From: Symbiodinium natans
Lineage: Eukaryota; Sar; Dinophyceae; Suessiales; Symbiodiniaceae
Reading direction: 5' to 3'
DNA: 64,000 nucleotides
Assembly: GCA_905221605.1 (NCBI GenBank)
Contig: CAJNDS010002483.1
Span: 38,501-102,500 of the forward strand
Of the stretch, positions 26,181-36,605 are shown piece by piece. Numbering within the stretch: the stretch's first letter is position 1; every line of letters starts with the position of its first letter. A program made the translations under genes and the position numbers. Below the pieces are notes generated by a model, which saw nothing but the letters and a program-made list of their open reading frames with translations, was not told the DNA's origin and ran no database searches.

Positions 26181-26781
26181 AATCACATGGTGCTCCAATG
26201 CCGGGCGTGCGAAAACATCGCAAATTTCATGGTTATTTAATTCCCGGCGTGCGAAACTCACTTCGGTCAGATTTCACTGTGCTTCTCTGCTCTTTGAAGC
26301 TCCAAGGTCTTCTTGCCAACCTCGCTCTTCTGTCCTTTTTTCTTTGAAAGGCGCTCTGGAGTGTGAGCTTGGACTTCAGAGCGACTGCCGATGATGCTCA
26401 TGGCTGACGGCTCTCGCGTTAGATGTTTTTGTCTTTTCTTTCATAGCATCGCGTTGACAGGACGTGCGCAGCCGAGTCGGGTGCATGCAAGTGAAGTTCA
26501 TACAGTTCAAGTCCGTTTACTTCAGATCTATTGAATGCCAATGAAGTGTATGGAGTTGACCACAAGTGCATGGCATTCAACTCAACACACTTGAGTGCCA
26601 TGCAGTTCGAGTGCATACACGTCCAGTATACAAGTGCAGTATACAAGTGAGTATGCAACCATATAAGTGCATACACTTAAGTGCATACACTTGTCCAAGT
26701 GCATACAGTTCGAGCGCACAGAGTCAAGTGCATAGACTCAACGCACCGCAAATCGATGCTTTCGGGCCAATCGTCTTCTAG
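26181..26781. other. Right-end tail of the giant element
   Basis: No gene supported. A GTGCATACA/AAGTGCATA microsatellite-like tract (about 26,560-26,740) echoes the left-end 14-bp array, so both ends have the same plan: a terminal CCCGAAAGCATCG motif and then a GTGCATA-rich tract. Confidence 0.55.
26754..26766 (-). repeat. Candidate right terminal inverted repeat of the giant element
   Basis: CGATGCTTTCGGG is the exact reverse complement of 4,956-4,968. Fifteen further bases (CCAATCGTCTTCTAG) separate it from the resumed host sequence at 26,782, so the terminus is asymmetric. Confidence 0.65.
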
Positions 26782-26855
26782 TTTGCTTAAAGGGGTTTAT
26801 AAGGGAACCTAAACCCCCCCAAAAAAGGGAATAAGGGTACTACTGGGCAACCTAG
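26782..26855. mobile_element. Right half of the split family I TIR element
   Basis: TTTGCTTAAAGGGGTTTATA, then AGGGAACCTAAACC, ending TACTGGGCAACCTAG. The end is the inverted match of the left half's CTAGGCTGCCCAGTA at 4,913. Joined, the halves give one ordinary copy of about 115 bp. Confidence 0.75.
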
Positions 26856-26966
26856 CATAATGCCCCACTGCTTCTGGAACTTGTGCTCGCGTTGGCCCAC
26901 TGCTGGGGCGTCCTCGCCAGTCTCGCCCTTGCCCTTCCCGGGGGTGCCTTGGCCGGGGCACTTTTG
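26856..26966 (-). CDS. Host exon upstream of the giant insertion (charged protein)
   Basis: The minus strand is open: KCPGQGTPGKGKGETGED, then QREHKFQKQWGIM up to the TIR. The element end supplies CTAG|GTTGCC, a GT donor. The frame continues in phase at 4,832-4,912 after removal of the TIR element and giant insertion. A telomeric run bounds the 5' side. Function unrecognised. Confidence 0.5.
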
Positions 26967-26992
26967 GGTTTAGGGTTTAGGGTTTAGGGTTT

Positions 26993-27120
26993 ACTGCGCC
27001 ACTGGGCATAGTAGGAGCTGTACTGCCGCCAGTGCACCGTTGAAGAAGAGCTCGTAGGATAGCTGTACTGTGGGTGGCTCTCCAAGCCTGTCTTCTTCTC
27101 GGTCGTCCAGCAGATGCCGG
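26993..27120 (-). CDS. Exon-like island (Ser/Tyr/Trp-rich peptide)
   Basis: The minus strand reads GICWTTEKKTGLESHPQY, then SSSSTVHWRQYSSYYAQW, an aromatic-rich composition typical of secreted or surface proteins. It ends in CAG at the telomeric run. Probably an earlier exon of the gene represented at 26,856-26,966. Confidence 0.5.
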
Positions 27121-28034
27121 CTTTAGGGCTTTAAAGGAATCCTGCCTCAACAGCCTAAGCCCTAGCCCCATGAACCCCCATAAACCCTATATGCCCAAAA
27201 AAGCCGAGCAGCCTATAACACCAGGAGAGAACGAACTCTGTTCCTCTAAGCCCGGCCCTAAACACCTAATCCTCCCTAAGCCCCAAGCCCTGAGCCCCCC
27301 TGAATTCCCTAAATCACCTAAATTCCCCAACTCCCCCCCCCCCCCCCCCTAAATCCCCTAAGAACCCCTAAACCCCCTGAACCCCCTAATCCATTAGGGT
27401 TTAGGACCCCTGGGGCCGCCCCACAGCCCCTAAGGAACACCTAAACCCTAAACCCTAAACCCTAAACCCTAAACCCTAAACCCTAAACCCTAAACCCCTT
27501 ACTTAGAGTTTAGGAGGGGTTTCAGGTTTAGGGTTCAACCCTAAACTCCTTCACCTTTATGGGGGTGTCCAAAACTCGGATCCTACTATTTGGGGGTCTC
27601 TACTTGGGGCCCCTGATTTTCGTACACTCCCATATTAATCCACCAGAAAAATGCTCTCGGCCCCGGACTTCTTCCCCGCACTTGTCGGTGGCGCAGTGCC
27701 TGAGATGAGCGCAGCTTCGGCGCACACCCTAAGCCCCGAAACCCCGGGCTTAGGGTTGAGGGTCTAAGTTTTAGGAATTATAGGATTTATAGGGTTTTAA
27801 GGTTTTGGGTTTATAGGGTTTTAGGTTTGGGGTGTATAGGGTTTAAGATTTAGGGTTTAGGGTTTAAGGTTTAGGGTTTATAGGGCTTCGGGGTTTCAAG
27901 CTAAACCCCATCTGCCCCCCAGGGTTCAAGCTTCAGGGGCAGGGTGGTGTAGCAACATTAGTTCGGACTTCCCATAGGTAGTTTCAAATGAATCCCATGC
28001 GCATGTCGCGCGTATACTTCGCTAAACCCGCCTC

Positions 28035-28132
28035 CTACTCAGGCTCGGACACTGCGCGCGGGTCCTTGACGAGGCTGTGCGTCTCTTGGGCGCACTGGAA
28101 ACCCTCGCAGTTTGCTCGCTTGGTGCCTGGGC
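28035..28132 (-). CDS. Exon-like island with possible stop, Cys-containing
   Basis: After an AAAACAG acceptor the minus strand reads PGTKRANCEGFQCAQETH, then SLVKDPRAVSEPE and TAG. The segment ANCEGF resembles GANCEAF in the island at 58,296-58,372, hinting at repeated domains of one protein family. The plus strand is also open but shows no acceptor. Confidence 0.45.
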
Positions 28133-29290
28133 TGTTTTAAGCTTGAGGCTTCAGGGTGCCCTAAACCCTAAACCCTAAACCCTAAATCCTAAACCCTGTA
28201 GTGCTTTAAGGTTCAGGATTCACAGGCCTCTTTCAAAAGGTGTTACACAAGCCTTTGTCCAATCTTGGGTCCTACAGTAGCCCTAAACCCTAAACCCTAA
28301 ACCCTAAACTCTAAACCTTAAACCCTAAACCCCCCGAAAAAAGGGGGGCATAAGGGCCCCAGTAAGACCCCGCAAGTTCAACTAAAACCCTCAGAGAATG
28401 CAGCTGTGGGGCAGCACTTCGCCTGAACGGCACGCGTCTGCGTTGGAGTTTAGAAACCCTAAGCCCTAAACTATATACGTTTAGGGTTTAGGGTTTAGGA
28501 CCCCTGAGCCCTTCGCCCTAAGCCCGGCGCTAAATCCTACAAGCCCAATTTGTGGTAATCAGCAAGTCCCAGCCCCTACACCCGAAACCCTAAACCCTAA
28601 CCCTAAACCCTAAACCCTAAACCCCAAACCCCAAACCCCAAACCCCAAACCCCAAACCCTAAGGCAAGGGTTGGATTACGTATCTCAAGCACCATTTCCG
28701 ACGTTGCAGCCCTAACACCACACCGGGCCCGACTCGAACCCTGAATTCTGGCAACAAGGCAGGTTTAGGGTTTAGGGTTTCGGGTTTAGGGTTTGGGGTT
28801 TAGGGTTTAGAGTTTAGGTGTTTAAGTGTTTAGGTGTTTGTGTAGATTTGTATCGCATAAAGACAGGCCAGATTACATTTAGGGTCCCTAGTCTGGCAGG
28901 CGCCAGTCCAGGGAAGAAAACCAAATCCTCTTGAAGGATTGCCTGCGAGCTTCTCGGGGGGCTCTAGACCCGAAACCCGAAACCCGAAACCCTAAACCCT
29001 AAACCCTAAACCCTAAACCCTAATCCTAAACCCTAAACCCTAAACCCTAAACCCTAAACCCTAAACCTTAAACCCTGAGTGGCTTTGCAGGGGCGCTCCA
29101 AAGATGAATTCTTGCACTAAGGTAGCCAGTTCTGAACTTCAATGCCGAATAGGCACTTAAATGGCTTCCGAAACCTTAAGCCCTGCCGCAAGCCCTTAAC
29201 CTTAAACCCTAAACCCTAAACCCTAAACCCTAAACCCTAAACCCTAAACCCTAAACCCTAAACCCTAAACCCTAAACCCTAGCCCGATTG

Positions 29291-29411
29291 GGGAGTCTTG
29301 ACACCCGCTGGGAAACAACTTCAGGGCCTCATCGCTCTCTTTGCACAGGTAGTCCGCGCAGTCCCCCTCGCTCGGATAGTGGTTCAGTGGGCACTGCATC
29401 CTTGGCACGAG
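29291..29411 (-). CDS. Exon-like island, Cys-rich
   Basis: Open on the minus strand with four cysteines: MQCPLNHYPSEGDCADYL, then CKESDEALKLFPSGC. Telomeric arrays of about ten heptamers abut both edges in opposite orientation. Composition suggests an extracellular domain. Not recognised as a named family. Confidence 0.5.
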
Positions 29412-29805
29412 GTAGGGTTTAGGGTTTAGGGTTTAGGGTTTAGGGTTTAGGGTTTAGGGTTTAGGGTTTAGGGTTTAGGGTTTAGGGTTTAGAGTTTAGG
29501 GTTTAGGGTTTAGGGTTTGTGGTTTAGGGTTTAGGGTTTGGGGTTCAGGGCTAAGTCCGAATGTTCCGTCGAAGCCCTCAGCCCAAAACCCCAAGCCCCT
29601 AAACCCACAGAGCCGAGTGGAGTCCTGAACCATAAGCTCCCACTGCAGACTCATCAAAAAACCCAAACCCAACCGCCCCGAATACCACCCCAAGACCTCA
29701 AAACCGCCCATTTTGGTGTAGGTCACCTTAGAATCGGTTCAGGGTTTAGGGTTTAGGGTGTAGGGTGAACCCTGTCTTTAAGGGTATAGGGATGAGGATT
29801 CGGGC

Positions 29806-29888
29806 TTAAGGACGATCCCCCTACGCAAGTGAAGGTTTGCTTCCTCCAGGCAGGGGTCGCAACGAACAACATCTTCGGCCCCAACTCC
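29806..29888 (-). CDS. Exon-like island
   Basis: The minus strand reads GVGAEDVVRCDPCLEEAN, then LHLRRGIVL. The VVRCDPC segment resembles the C-terminal strand of galactose-binding-like domains, but this is a loose impression. Confidence 0.4.
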
Positions 29889-30240
29889 TAAACTGCAAGC
29901 CCCAAAATGTCGCGATCTAAGGTGTTAATTTAGTGGCCTAGTCCTCGGATGTTTGAATCTCATACTCCCCCGAACCCAAAAACTCTGAACCCTACACCCC
30001 TGATGCCCTAGGGGCTTGGAGGGCTTAAGCTTCAGAGCTGAGGGCTGGAACAGCGCCAAACCCCCAAGTCTTGGACCAAGAACCTTCTCCAATACCACCC
30101 AGCCCAAATCTAATTTCACCACCATGAAGAACAACCCTGATAGACACACGCACGTACACACCCTCCCTACATGCTTACCCCTAACCCCTAAACCCTAACA
30201 GACAAAGCTAAACATCCGGAGCCCTGTAGCCCCTAAACCC

Positions 30241-30334
30241 TGGCGAGCAAAGTATGCTCTACACACCCCCAAACAACGAACTCCAAATGCCTACCCGCCG
30301 AGTCTACGAGGAGCTCAACAAGGGCACCGTGCAT
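30241..30334 (-). CDS. Exon-like island
   Basis: From ATG at 30,334 the minus strand reads MHGALVELLVDSAGRHLE, then FVVWGCVEHTLLAR. It lies just downstream of the AP2-like gene on the same strand. Unrecognised. Confidence 0.4.
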
Positions 30335-30360
30335 GCTAAGCAATAGGGACTTTCAGATCC

Positions 30361-33076
30361 CTAGAAGGAGTCTGCACGTCGACGCCTCAGAGCCTCATGC
30401 GCTGAAGGTCGAGAGCTCAGGGTTCTGGAAACACATCGCAACACCGGGTTCAGGGTTGAGGGTTTAAGGCTCAGGCTTAGGGACTTGGAATATCTACTGC
30501 AGGCCATGAAGCTTATTAGTCTTGCTATGCATGTTGAAAGACGACAGAAAGGCCAATTCAAATAACATTTTCGACTGTCCCGTTCCTGCTCCTGAAACTG
30601 CTGCTGGCGCCACGCCACTGCCTGCTTCCACATCTTCGCCACCTCATGCTGCGACAAGTCCTTGGGCCGGAACCGCATGTTCTTGGTCTTTTTGCTTGTC
30701 CGGCACAAGAAAGTGGCATGCCAGCACTGCTCGCCAAGGTTCCATCGCACCCCCTTCTGCGCCCCGAGAGGCTCGAAGTATGGCAGGTCCGAAAGCTTCC
30801 TCGCCGGTACCACTTCAGTCTCGGCTGGCACACCAAACTGCCGGGCCATCTCCCGAGCTTTTGCCTCGGCTTGCTCCTTCGTACCGAAGTAGCCGCCGGA
30901 GATGCGCTGTCCCTTACCCGCTGGATCTGGGAACAGCACCCGCCACTTCTGATGCCAGTTGCTGAACCAAACGCCTCTCACTGAAGAGCTGAAGGATTTG
31001 CTAGGCTTCGAGGGCTGCAGCTTGCCCTGGTGCACGAGCTCTTCGCGGAAGGTCTTGGCCTCTTCCAGGGCTGCCGTCACAGCCGCCTCTTCACTGAGGC
31101 CCTGCTTCACGAACTTGGAAACGGAGAAGAATATCCTTTTGAGCTTGCCATCCCGCCATGAGACACTCCAGCCGAACCGTAGCCAGCTGATTCCTTGGAT
31201 GCCACTTTGGCGTTCTAGTCTGTTCCGTGGGCCCACAGCTTTGGCAGCGGGAAAGGCGCGCTCAGCGCTTTGCGCGTTCTCTTCGGCGGAATGGAGCATG
31301 TCGTTGACGGCCTGCTTGATGGAAGACCAAATAGCTCCGGCAGCAGCACCTTCAATGTCGCCCACGTTGTCTTCGAACTTCTCGATTTTCCCCTGCACAA
31401 AGTCCAGCACGTGCGCTATCGCGGTGCAATCATACTGCTTCACACGCCACAAGTGCAGGGCATCAAGCAGCAGCTGTCGCACCCGCTTTTGCCTTACTGT
31501 TGGTGAGTAGGGAATGGGGGAATAAGGTACCATATACTGTAATCCCTTAAAGGGTCTATAGGAACCCTAAACCCTAAACCCTTAACCCTAAACCCTAAAC
31601 CCCCAACCCCAAACCCTAAATCCTACTTACCAACAGTAAGTTGCAGATCAGCTTTCCGGCTCTGCGGAGCCAGAGGTGCTGCTGCCTCACTTGATCCTTC
31701 CGGGTCAAGTTCCTTGGGGGCCAAACGAACCACAAAAAGGATGTATACGCCAAACAGTTTGCTGTAGGGGTTCCTGTTTCTTTCCAAGAATTCCGACCTC
31801 GCCGGATGCTCCGGCCGGGTCCCTGGGACGCTTGTCTCCACTTGTCTCACCTTGTCTCCCTTTATGTGGCCGGTTTAGGGTTTAGGGTTCAGGGTTTAGG
31901 GTTTAGTGTTTCGGGTTTAGGCGGAGGCTACTTAGTTTGTTCTAAGAGCTTAAACTCGTTTTGTTCTCAGAGCTTAAACTATTGGTTAGAGCGTTTGCTC
32001 TAGGAGTTTACCCAATGGTTAGTGGAGATTTTGCTCCCCAAGGTTCTTGCAGCCTCGCTTGCCTGCGAGGAGCCGCAAGAGCTGCTGCCGCTGTGTTGAC
32101 GACCTCGGCCAGCTGGGCCTGGCTAAGCCTCCTCAGACGTGGTAGCCCAGTAACCATGCTACAAAAAGGGGTTGTTTACTTTTACGGGAACCCTTGAACC
32201 TAAAAAAAGGGAAAAGGGTGCCGCTGGGCTGCTAAGCCTCCTCAGGGGGCACCTGGCTGCCTCCTCCGCTTGCCGGAGGCGCTCCAGCCTTTGAGCGGAA
32301 TCCAGGAAGCCCCATTCATTCATCTTGCTGACAAGCTGCAAGTGCTGGCTGGATGCCTGAGCAGATGATTGGTCTGCCTCATCGCCTGAGTCTACCTGAA
32401 TGACTTCGCCGCCATCAAGTTGAAACCCACCTGAGTGGGTGCATTCGACGTCGGAAACAGCAACGACGTCTTGCGCGACAGCAGCGCCGCTGGCTGCGTC
32501 ATCCGCCGGCCTTCGGCAGCAGCGGAACTTCAGGAGACTCTTTTGCAGCTCTTGCTCTGCCTGTTTCCAAATCTCGCTGGCCTGCCATGTTGCCACGGCA
32601 CGCTGCAGCGCAGCCAGCGTCTCCGGCAGCACCTCCATCAAACGAGAAGGCAAAAGACCACCGCGCATCCTGTCGATAAACTTCTTCAGGAGCTGTAGCT
32701 CGTTGATGTCTGGAAGCCAGCCCTTGGGGCCATACGCGATCCATGCAGCCACATGGGCAGCGTGCTTCCGCACGGCTGCCTTGTCGAACTGGTCTGCCCT
32801 CTGCGAGTACCGGCTGATCCTTCGTTGCGCTTCGCGCATGGGCGTTGCATGTGTTTCTGTTCTTATGTTGCAATCTCGCCCCACAACCTGCAGCCAAGGA
32901 TCACCAGGGACTTGTGGGCATGACGATGGTATTTCCGAGCGTGCACACGCAGCCGGCGGCTTTGGGACAGGGCCATGGCTGTCGCTCGAAGCACGCTCGG
33001 CGCCACCCGGCCATTCTCGCCCGCTGCTGAATGCCCTTGAGCTATTGAAAAAAGACTGAGCCTCTGAATGGTACAC
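30361..33076 (-). CDS. AP2-like repeat protein, multi-exon
   Basis: Putative DNA-binding protein. Exons: about 33,076-32,238 (residues 1 to about 280, with KKFIDRMRGGLLPSRLME and MNEWGFLDSAQRLERL); 32,128 to about 32,040 (QAQLAEVVNTAAAALAAP); about 31,860-31,631 (FLERNRNPYSKLFGVYIL); and 31,496-30,361, a single long exon. That exon has three AP2-like units: GIQGISWLRFGWSVSWRD; RGVWFSNWHQKWRVLFPD with GGYFGTKEQAEAKAREMA; and GVRWNLGEQCWHATF. Each shows the G-[IV]-x-W...W-x-[VA] strand pattern and a following helix, as in the AP2 domains multiplied in dinoflagellates and other alveolates. Two introns look transposon-derived (31,497-31,630 and 32,129-32,237). The intron near 31,860-32,040 is inferred. 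The true stop may lie before 30,361, since the last 60 codons become telomere-like. Confidence 0.65.
31497..31630 (-). mobile_element. Introner-type intron (family IV) filled with telomeric repeats
   Basis: A GT..AG intron of 134 bp on the minus strand, from GTAAGT at 31,630 to CACCAACAG at 31,497. An 18-bp inverted repeat with one mismatch, CTTACTGTTGGTGAGTAG at 31,493-31,510 and its complement at 31,623-31,640, spans both splice sites and reaches into the exons. The interior is mostly TTTAGGG-type repeats. Removal joins ADLQLTV to VRQKRVRQLL in frame. Confidence 0.75.
32129..32237 (-). mobile_element. Introner-type intron (family I) within a coding exon, flanked by 15-bp direct repeat
   Basis: The family I core (GCCCAGTAACC to GCTGGGC) sits in open coding sequence. 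GCTAAGCCTCCTCAG occurs on both sides (32,122-32,136 and 32,231-32,245). Removing one repeat plus the element (109 bp) restores RCPLRRLS to QAQLAEVV in frame. On the minus strand it can be cut as a GC..AG intron (GAGGAG|GCTTAG ... GAGGAG|G), a donor type known in dinoflagellates. Confidence 0.75.
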
Positions 33077-33109
33077 CCTAAACCCTAAACCCTAAACCCT
33101 AAACCCTAA

Positions 33110-33202
33110 AGTATACTACTAAACTACGTCTGCATGCCCTCCATATACCGGTCTCAGCCACTGCACCGAAAACCCCTGCATGGCACTGCTGAGGTTCGCA
33201 AC
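33110..33202 (-). CDS. Exon-like island upstream of the AP2-like gene
   Basis: After a good acceptor (TTTTTTCCTCAG) the minus strand reads VANLSSAMQGFSVQWLRP, then VYGGHADVV. It may be a 5' exon of the AP2-like gene or the end of the next gene upstream. Confidence 0.45.
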
Positions 33203-33280
33203 CTGAGGAAAAAAGCCCCGGTATGACCGAGATTGTGGTCACAGGGGTTCCTAAATCCTAAGCCCTCAGCCCTAGACCCG

Positions 33281-33332
33281 TAGGGGGGGGGGGGGGGGGG
33301 GCATGGCGTTAAGCTACAAATTGCTAAAGAAC

Positions 33333-33360
<28 letters not shown>
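33281..33360. repeat. Poly-G and poly-C homopolymer tracts
   Basis: A run of about 19 G at 33,283-33,301 and a run of about 27 C at 33,332-33,353, then A-rich sequence. They flank the left end of a family II TIR element. Confidence 0.9.
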
Positions 33361-33363
<3 letters not shown>

Positions 33364-33460
33364 GAAAACAAAGAAAGAGAACAGTTCTTCCCAAGGGAAA
33401 TATAGGGATTATTGTCTTTCTAAATTTTTGTTGGGGCTCATAAGCAAATTAACAGTAGTA
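33312..33460. mobile_element. Small TIR element, family II
   Basis: Left end AGCTACAAATTGCTAAAGAA, right end (inverted) TACTACTGTTAATTTGCTTA. The interior GGGAAATATAGGGATTATTG matches the copies at 1,296 and 62,140 in the same orientation. Confidence 0.55.
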
Positions 33461-34125
33461 AGGGGTAAGCTTCGGAGAGTCGGTCCGGCCGCGGAAGGAT
33501 TTGAGGCCTAGGGTTTAGGGTTTAGGGTTTAGGGTTTAGGGTTTAGGGTTTAGGGTTTAGGGTTTAGGGCCCCTCAACCAACTCCCAAGCCCCCCGCCGC
33601 CCCCCCCTCTGATGCCACCAGAGATGCGCTTCGCAAGGCATCACCTGCCGGGCGTGCTAAACCCTAAACCCTAAACCCTTAACCCTTAGACCTTTCGGAA
33701 GCCCTAAGCCGTAAACCTCTGGACTCCAAGCCCACATCCCAAAGCCCTTCATTACAACCTCGAAAGAAAGTCCTAAAGTCCAAAACCCTACTCCCCAACC
33801 ATACACTCTGGGGTTTAGGGTTAAGGGTTTAGGGTTTAGTGAATCCCGACCCCCCAAAAAACAAAATAAAAGCCATAAACAACCCTAAACCACCCTAAAC
33901 AACCGTAAACAACCCTAACCAACCCTAAAAAACCCTAAACAGCCCTAAACAAGCCTAAACAAGCCTATAAACAGCCCTGAACAACCCTAGGCAACCCTGA
34001 ACATCTCTAGACAACCCTAAACAACCCTAGATCCTGAATCCGAAACCCCAAAAAACCCTAAACCCTAACCCTCCCCCCCCCACCTCCCCCCCACCTTCCC
34101 CCCAACAAAAAAAAAAAAAAAAAAC
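33461..34125. repeat. Telomeric repeats and AACCCTAAAC variant field
   Basis: TTTAGGG array at 33,508-33,569, then a locally homogenised AAACAACCCT variant at about 33,880-34,030, poly-C and poly-A tracts near 34,070-34,123. No gene supported. Confidence 0.8.
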
Positions 34126-34129
34126 GGCC

Positions 34130-34405
34130 TGGGGCTGTGGACAGCTCAGGCGCTCCTCCTGGATGAACTCCCGGGCCTTTTCGCCCAGCGCTGGCTCTTC
34201 AGACTTCCAAAAAGTTGGGTTGCGGGTGTAGGTCGAACGTAATGGTTGAGTTCGAGCGCAGAGATGCCACTAGATGGTAAGCAAGCTTGCGCGGTTCACA
34301 GTCAAAACTGGCAATCATGATGCTGCAGTGCAAGGGTTGGATCAACGCGTGGCCCTCTGCTAGGATCATGTGTGCATTGCTGGGTAGCTCTGCGCAGTCG
34401 CAGTG
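34130..34405 (-). CDS. Exon(s) of an unrecognised minus-strand gene
   Basis: The minus strand reads CDCAELPSNAHMILAEGH, ALIQPLHCSIMIASFDCE and LAYHLVASLRSNSTITFD; after a frame change, EEPALGEKAREFIQEERL. The peptides have strong globular character. The frame change implies a short intron or frameshift near 34,215. It pairs with the exon at 34,495-34,592, separated by a telomeric intron. Confidence 0.55.
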
Positions 34406-34494
34406 AACAGAACATCCGGCTAAACCCTAAACCCTCAAACCTAAACCCTTGCCCCAAACCCTAAACCCTGAACCCCAGAACCCCCAAAACCGCA

Positions 34495-34592
34495 ATTTTT
34501 AAAGCTGGCGGCGTAGTTCTCCGGGAAGATGGGCTCATCGGAGCTCCGGTTGTTCACGACCACCCACTTGTCGGGCCTCAGCTGCTTTGGTG
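34495..34592 (-). CDS. Exon-like island
   Basis: The minus strand reads KQLRPDKWVVVNNRSSDE, then PIFPENYAASFKNC, with telomeric runs on both sides. Composition clearly differs from random repeat translation. Probably the exon before 34,405-34,130. Confidence 0.55.
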
Positions 34593-34936
34593 GGTTTAGG
34601 GTTTAGGATTTAGGGTTTAGGGAGGCCCCGCTTGAAGGGTTTAGGGTTCAGGGTCCGGGGTTCAGGGTTTGGGGTTGAGGGGTCTGAGGTTTAGGGTTTG
34701 GGGGTAGTTGGGGTTCAGGGTTTGGGATTTAGGGGCTTGGGGTTTCGGTTGAGGGTCTGTAAATGATCATGAATCATGAACCATGCTCAGATTTCAGGCG
34801 TTTCTGCGCTTCGGGCTGTGGGCTGATCAGGATGTGAAGCAAGGTTCACTGCATGAGAAGGAACACCCAATACACACATCTACGAATATTTATAAGGAAC
34901 CATATGTACACTCACCAAGAACAGTAATACAAACCC

Positions 34937-35148
34937 CTAGACCCAAGAGTAACCGAGGCAGAAAAAGGGTACCCTTTTTGATTTGAAGGGTCAGCCTGAA
35001 GCGGCTACTCTTTGTTGCTTGTCAACAGGTCGTGGCCTCAGACACACAGTGCAGCAAAAAAAAAAAGGTACCCTTTTTGCTGTACAGGGGCTTGTAAGGG
35101 AACCTCAACCCCAAAAATAAGGGAATACGGGCCTATTCTGGGTCCTAG
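34937..35148. mobile_element. Family I TIR element, partly duplicated copy
   Basis: Left end CTAGACCCAAGAGTAACC; right end (inverted) CTAGGACCCAGAATAGG. The GGTACCCTTTTTG core occurs twice (about 34,968 and 35,069), so the copy carries an internal duplication or insertion. Same orientation as all other family I copies. Confidence 0.65.
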
Positions 35149-35214
35149 TAGCCCTAAACCCCAAACCCTAAACCCCTTTAAAGGGAATACTTCATGTAGT
35201 GCTGCAGGTGTAAG

Positions 35215-35288
35215 AACCTCTTCCCCCAAGGCAGCGTAGCTCGAGAGTTGGCAAGGTGCTCTGCAGTCAGCACGTGCGCGGCGCGCAC
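35215..35288 (-). CDS. Exon-like island
   Basis: After the acceptor CCATCTCAG the minus strand reads VRAAHVLTAEHLANSRAT, then LPWGKR, with a possible GT donor (GAGGTTCTT). Next to a family I element on its 3' side. Unrecognised. Confidence 0.45.
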
Positions 35289-36177
35289 CTGAGATGGGGT
35301 TGAGGGTTGGGTTTGGGTTTAGGGTTTGGGTTTAGGGCTTAGGGCTTAGGGCTTGGGGTCTAGTTTTAGGGTTTAGGCTTTCGCGTTTAGAACGAGACCC
35401 ATGACTGTGCATGTAATTAAACACCGTTCACTTGCATGCCACAACCTTGACACTTCAGAAAGCATCATACAACCTCTCAGAGGAGCTTGCAGCCCTTACC
35501 CATGTAGGTGAGCCACGGTTTAGGGTTTTGGGTTTAGGGTTTAGGGTTTAGGGTTTAGGGTTTTGGGTTTCGGGTTCAGTTTGGCTCCTGCTTGACGCGT
35601 CATGCTTCTAAGGGTACTTACATGGTCCCTGAATATGGTCCCTCACCTTTTTTACCAGGCTCTGAAAGAATGGGCCCTTGGGTTGTATAGGTAGAATAGG
35701 GGTATACAAGGGGTCCCCATTTAGGGGCCCATACAAAGACCATGTAACGACACTGAGGATGCTGGCGCTCTCAACAACACTAAGGGTTTGGGGTTTAGGG
35801 TTTAGGGTTTAGGGTTTAGGGTTTAGGGTTTAGGGTTTAGGGTTTAGGGTACACTAAGGCTTAATCCCCATGTGCTACTACAGGGCATGTCAAACCCCTC
35901 TCCCCTCACCGCAACTTGTCGAAGATGGCTGTGCTGCTTAAGTATCTAGACCGAGTAACCTATGGGAAAAAAGGGTGCAATTTTTTTAGACATGTCTAAA
36001 AAGGGTGCCATCTTTTCGACATGTCTAAAAAATAGTATCCAGTTGCAACAGTCCTATGGGAATAAAACATGCCCGTTTTGGTTTAAATTATTAAGGCCTG
36101 TTGCGTGGGGGCCTGTGAAAAAGGTCAACCTTTTTTCTGTTTTTTGGGGTTCCATGTGGAAACAGCAGAAAGCCAAG
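35289..36177. other. Telomeric runs plus unique spacer with AGACATGTCT palindromes
   Basis: Telomeric runs at 35,517-35,565 and 35,787-35,848. At about 35,960-36,030 two copies of AAAAAGGGTGC plus a T-run and AGACATGTCT occur; the first forms TTTTTAGACATGTCTAAAAA, a 20-bp palindrome. No gene supported. Confidence 0.6.
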
Positions 36178-36267
36178 TCGTGAAGCTGATGGGAAGTACA
36201 TGTCCATGCGTGGCATTTGGATGAGACAACTCTCCAGCTCCAGCTGCTTGATCTGCTCTGGCATTTG
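36178..36267 (-). CDS. Exon-like island, Met/Leu/Glu-rich
   Basis: After the acceptor GAGCTTCAG the minus strand reads QMPEQIKQLELESCLIQM, then PRMDMYFPSASRLG. The first half could form a helix. Function unrecognised. Confidence 0.5.
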
Positions 36268-36339
36268 CTGAAGCTCTTAGCCTCTTAGCTGTCAGTCGAA
36301 GGCTCTCTTTGGTAGCTCATGTGGGTGCCCGCAGCAGCT

Positions 36340-36605
36340 TGGCATTCAGGAGTCCTGTCCTGGGCGCCCCCCGTGGGCACGGGGGGTGCCCACGACGGCG
36401 GTGGGAGCTACCTCTGTCCTGGGCGCCCTACATGTGCACGGGGGCTGCGGACGACGGGATCTCCGAAAGACGCACTCAATTTCAAGGCGTTCTGTCCTCG
36501 GCACCCCCGTGGGCACCGGGGGTGCCCACGACGGCGGTGGGAGCTACCTCTGTCCTGGGCGCCCTACGTGCCCACGGGGGTTGCGGACGACGGGATTTAC
36601 TAAAC
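36340..36605. repeat. GC-rich direct duplication of about 120-140 bp
   Basis: Two copies of a segment with GGGGGTGCCCACGACGGCGG, GAGCTACCTCTGTCCTGGGC and GACGACGGGAT. Each contains an inverted pair CGTGGGCAC / GTGCCCACG. Open in several frames; coding status is unresolved. Confidence 0.7.

Larger units (their letters stand above)
27121..30240. repeat. Interstitial telomeric-repeat field
   Basis: Dense CCCTAAA and TTTAGGG runs, with the best arrays at 27,438-27,495, 28,990-29,070, 29,200-29,282 and 29,411-29,530. Coding-like islands at 28,035, 28,890, 29,291 and 29,806 are given separately or in the findings. The remainder is diverged telomere-like sequence. Confidence 0.85.

Noticed and set aside
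24547-26223. Open frames of 517 and 558 codons on the minus strand
   Set aside because: They run through 61-bp and about 40-bp minisatellites. The translations are periodic and all frames stay open, so they reflect repeat unit length rather than genes.
30522-31510. Plus-strand frames opposite the AP2-like exon
   Set aside because: The minus strand holds one uninterrupted 390-codon frame with three AP2-like units; the plus frames are shadows.
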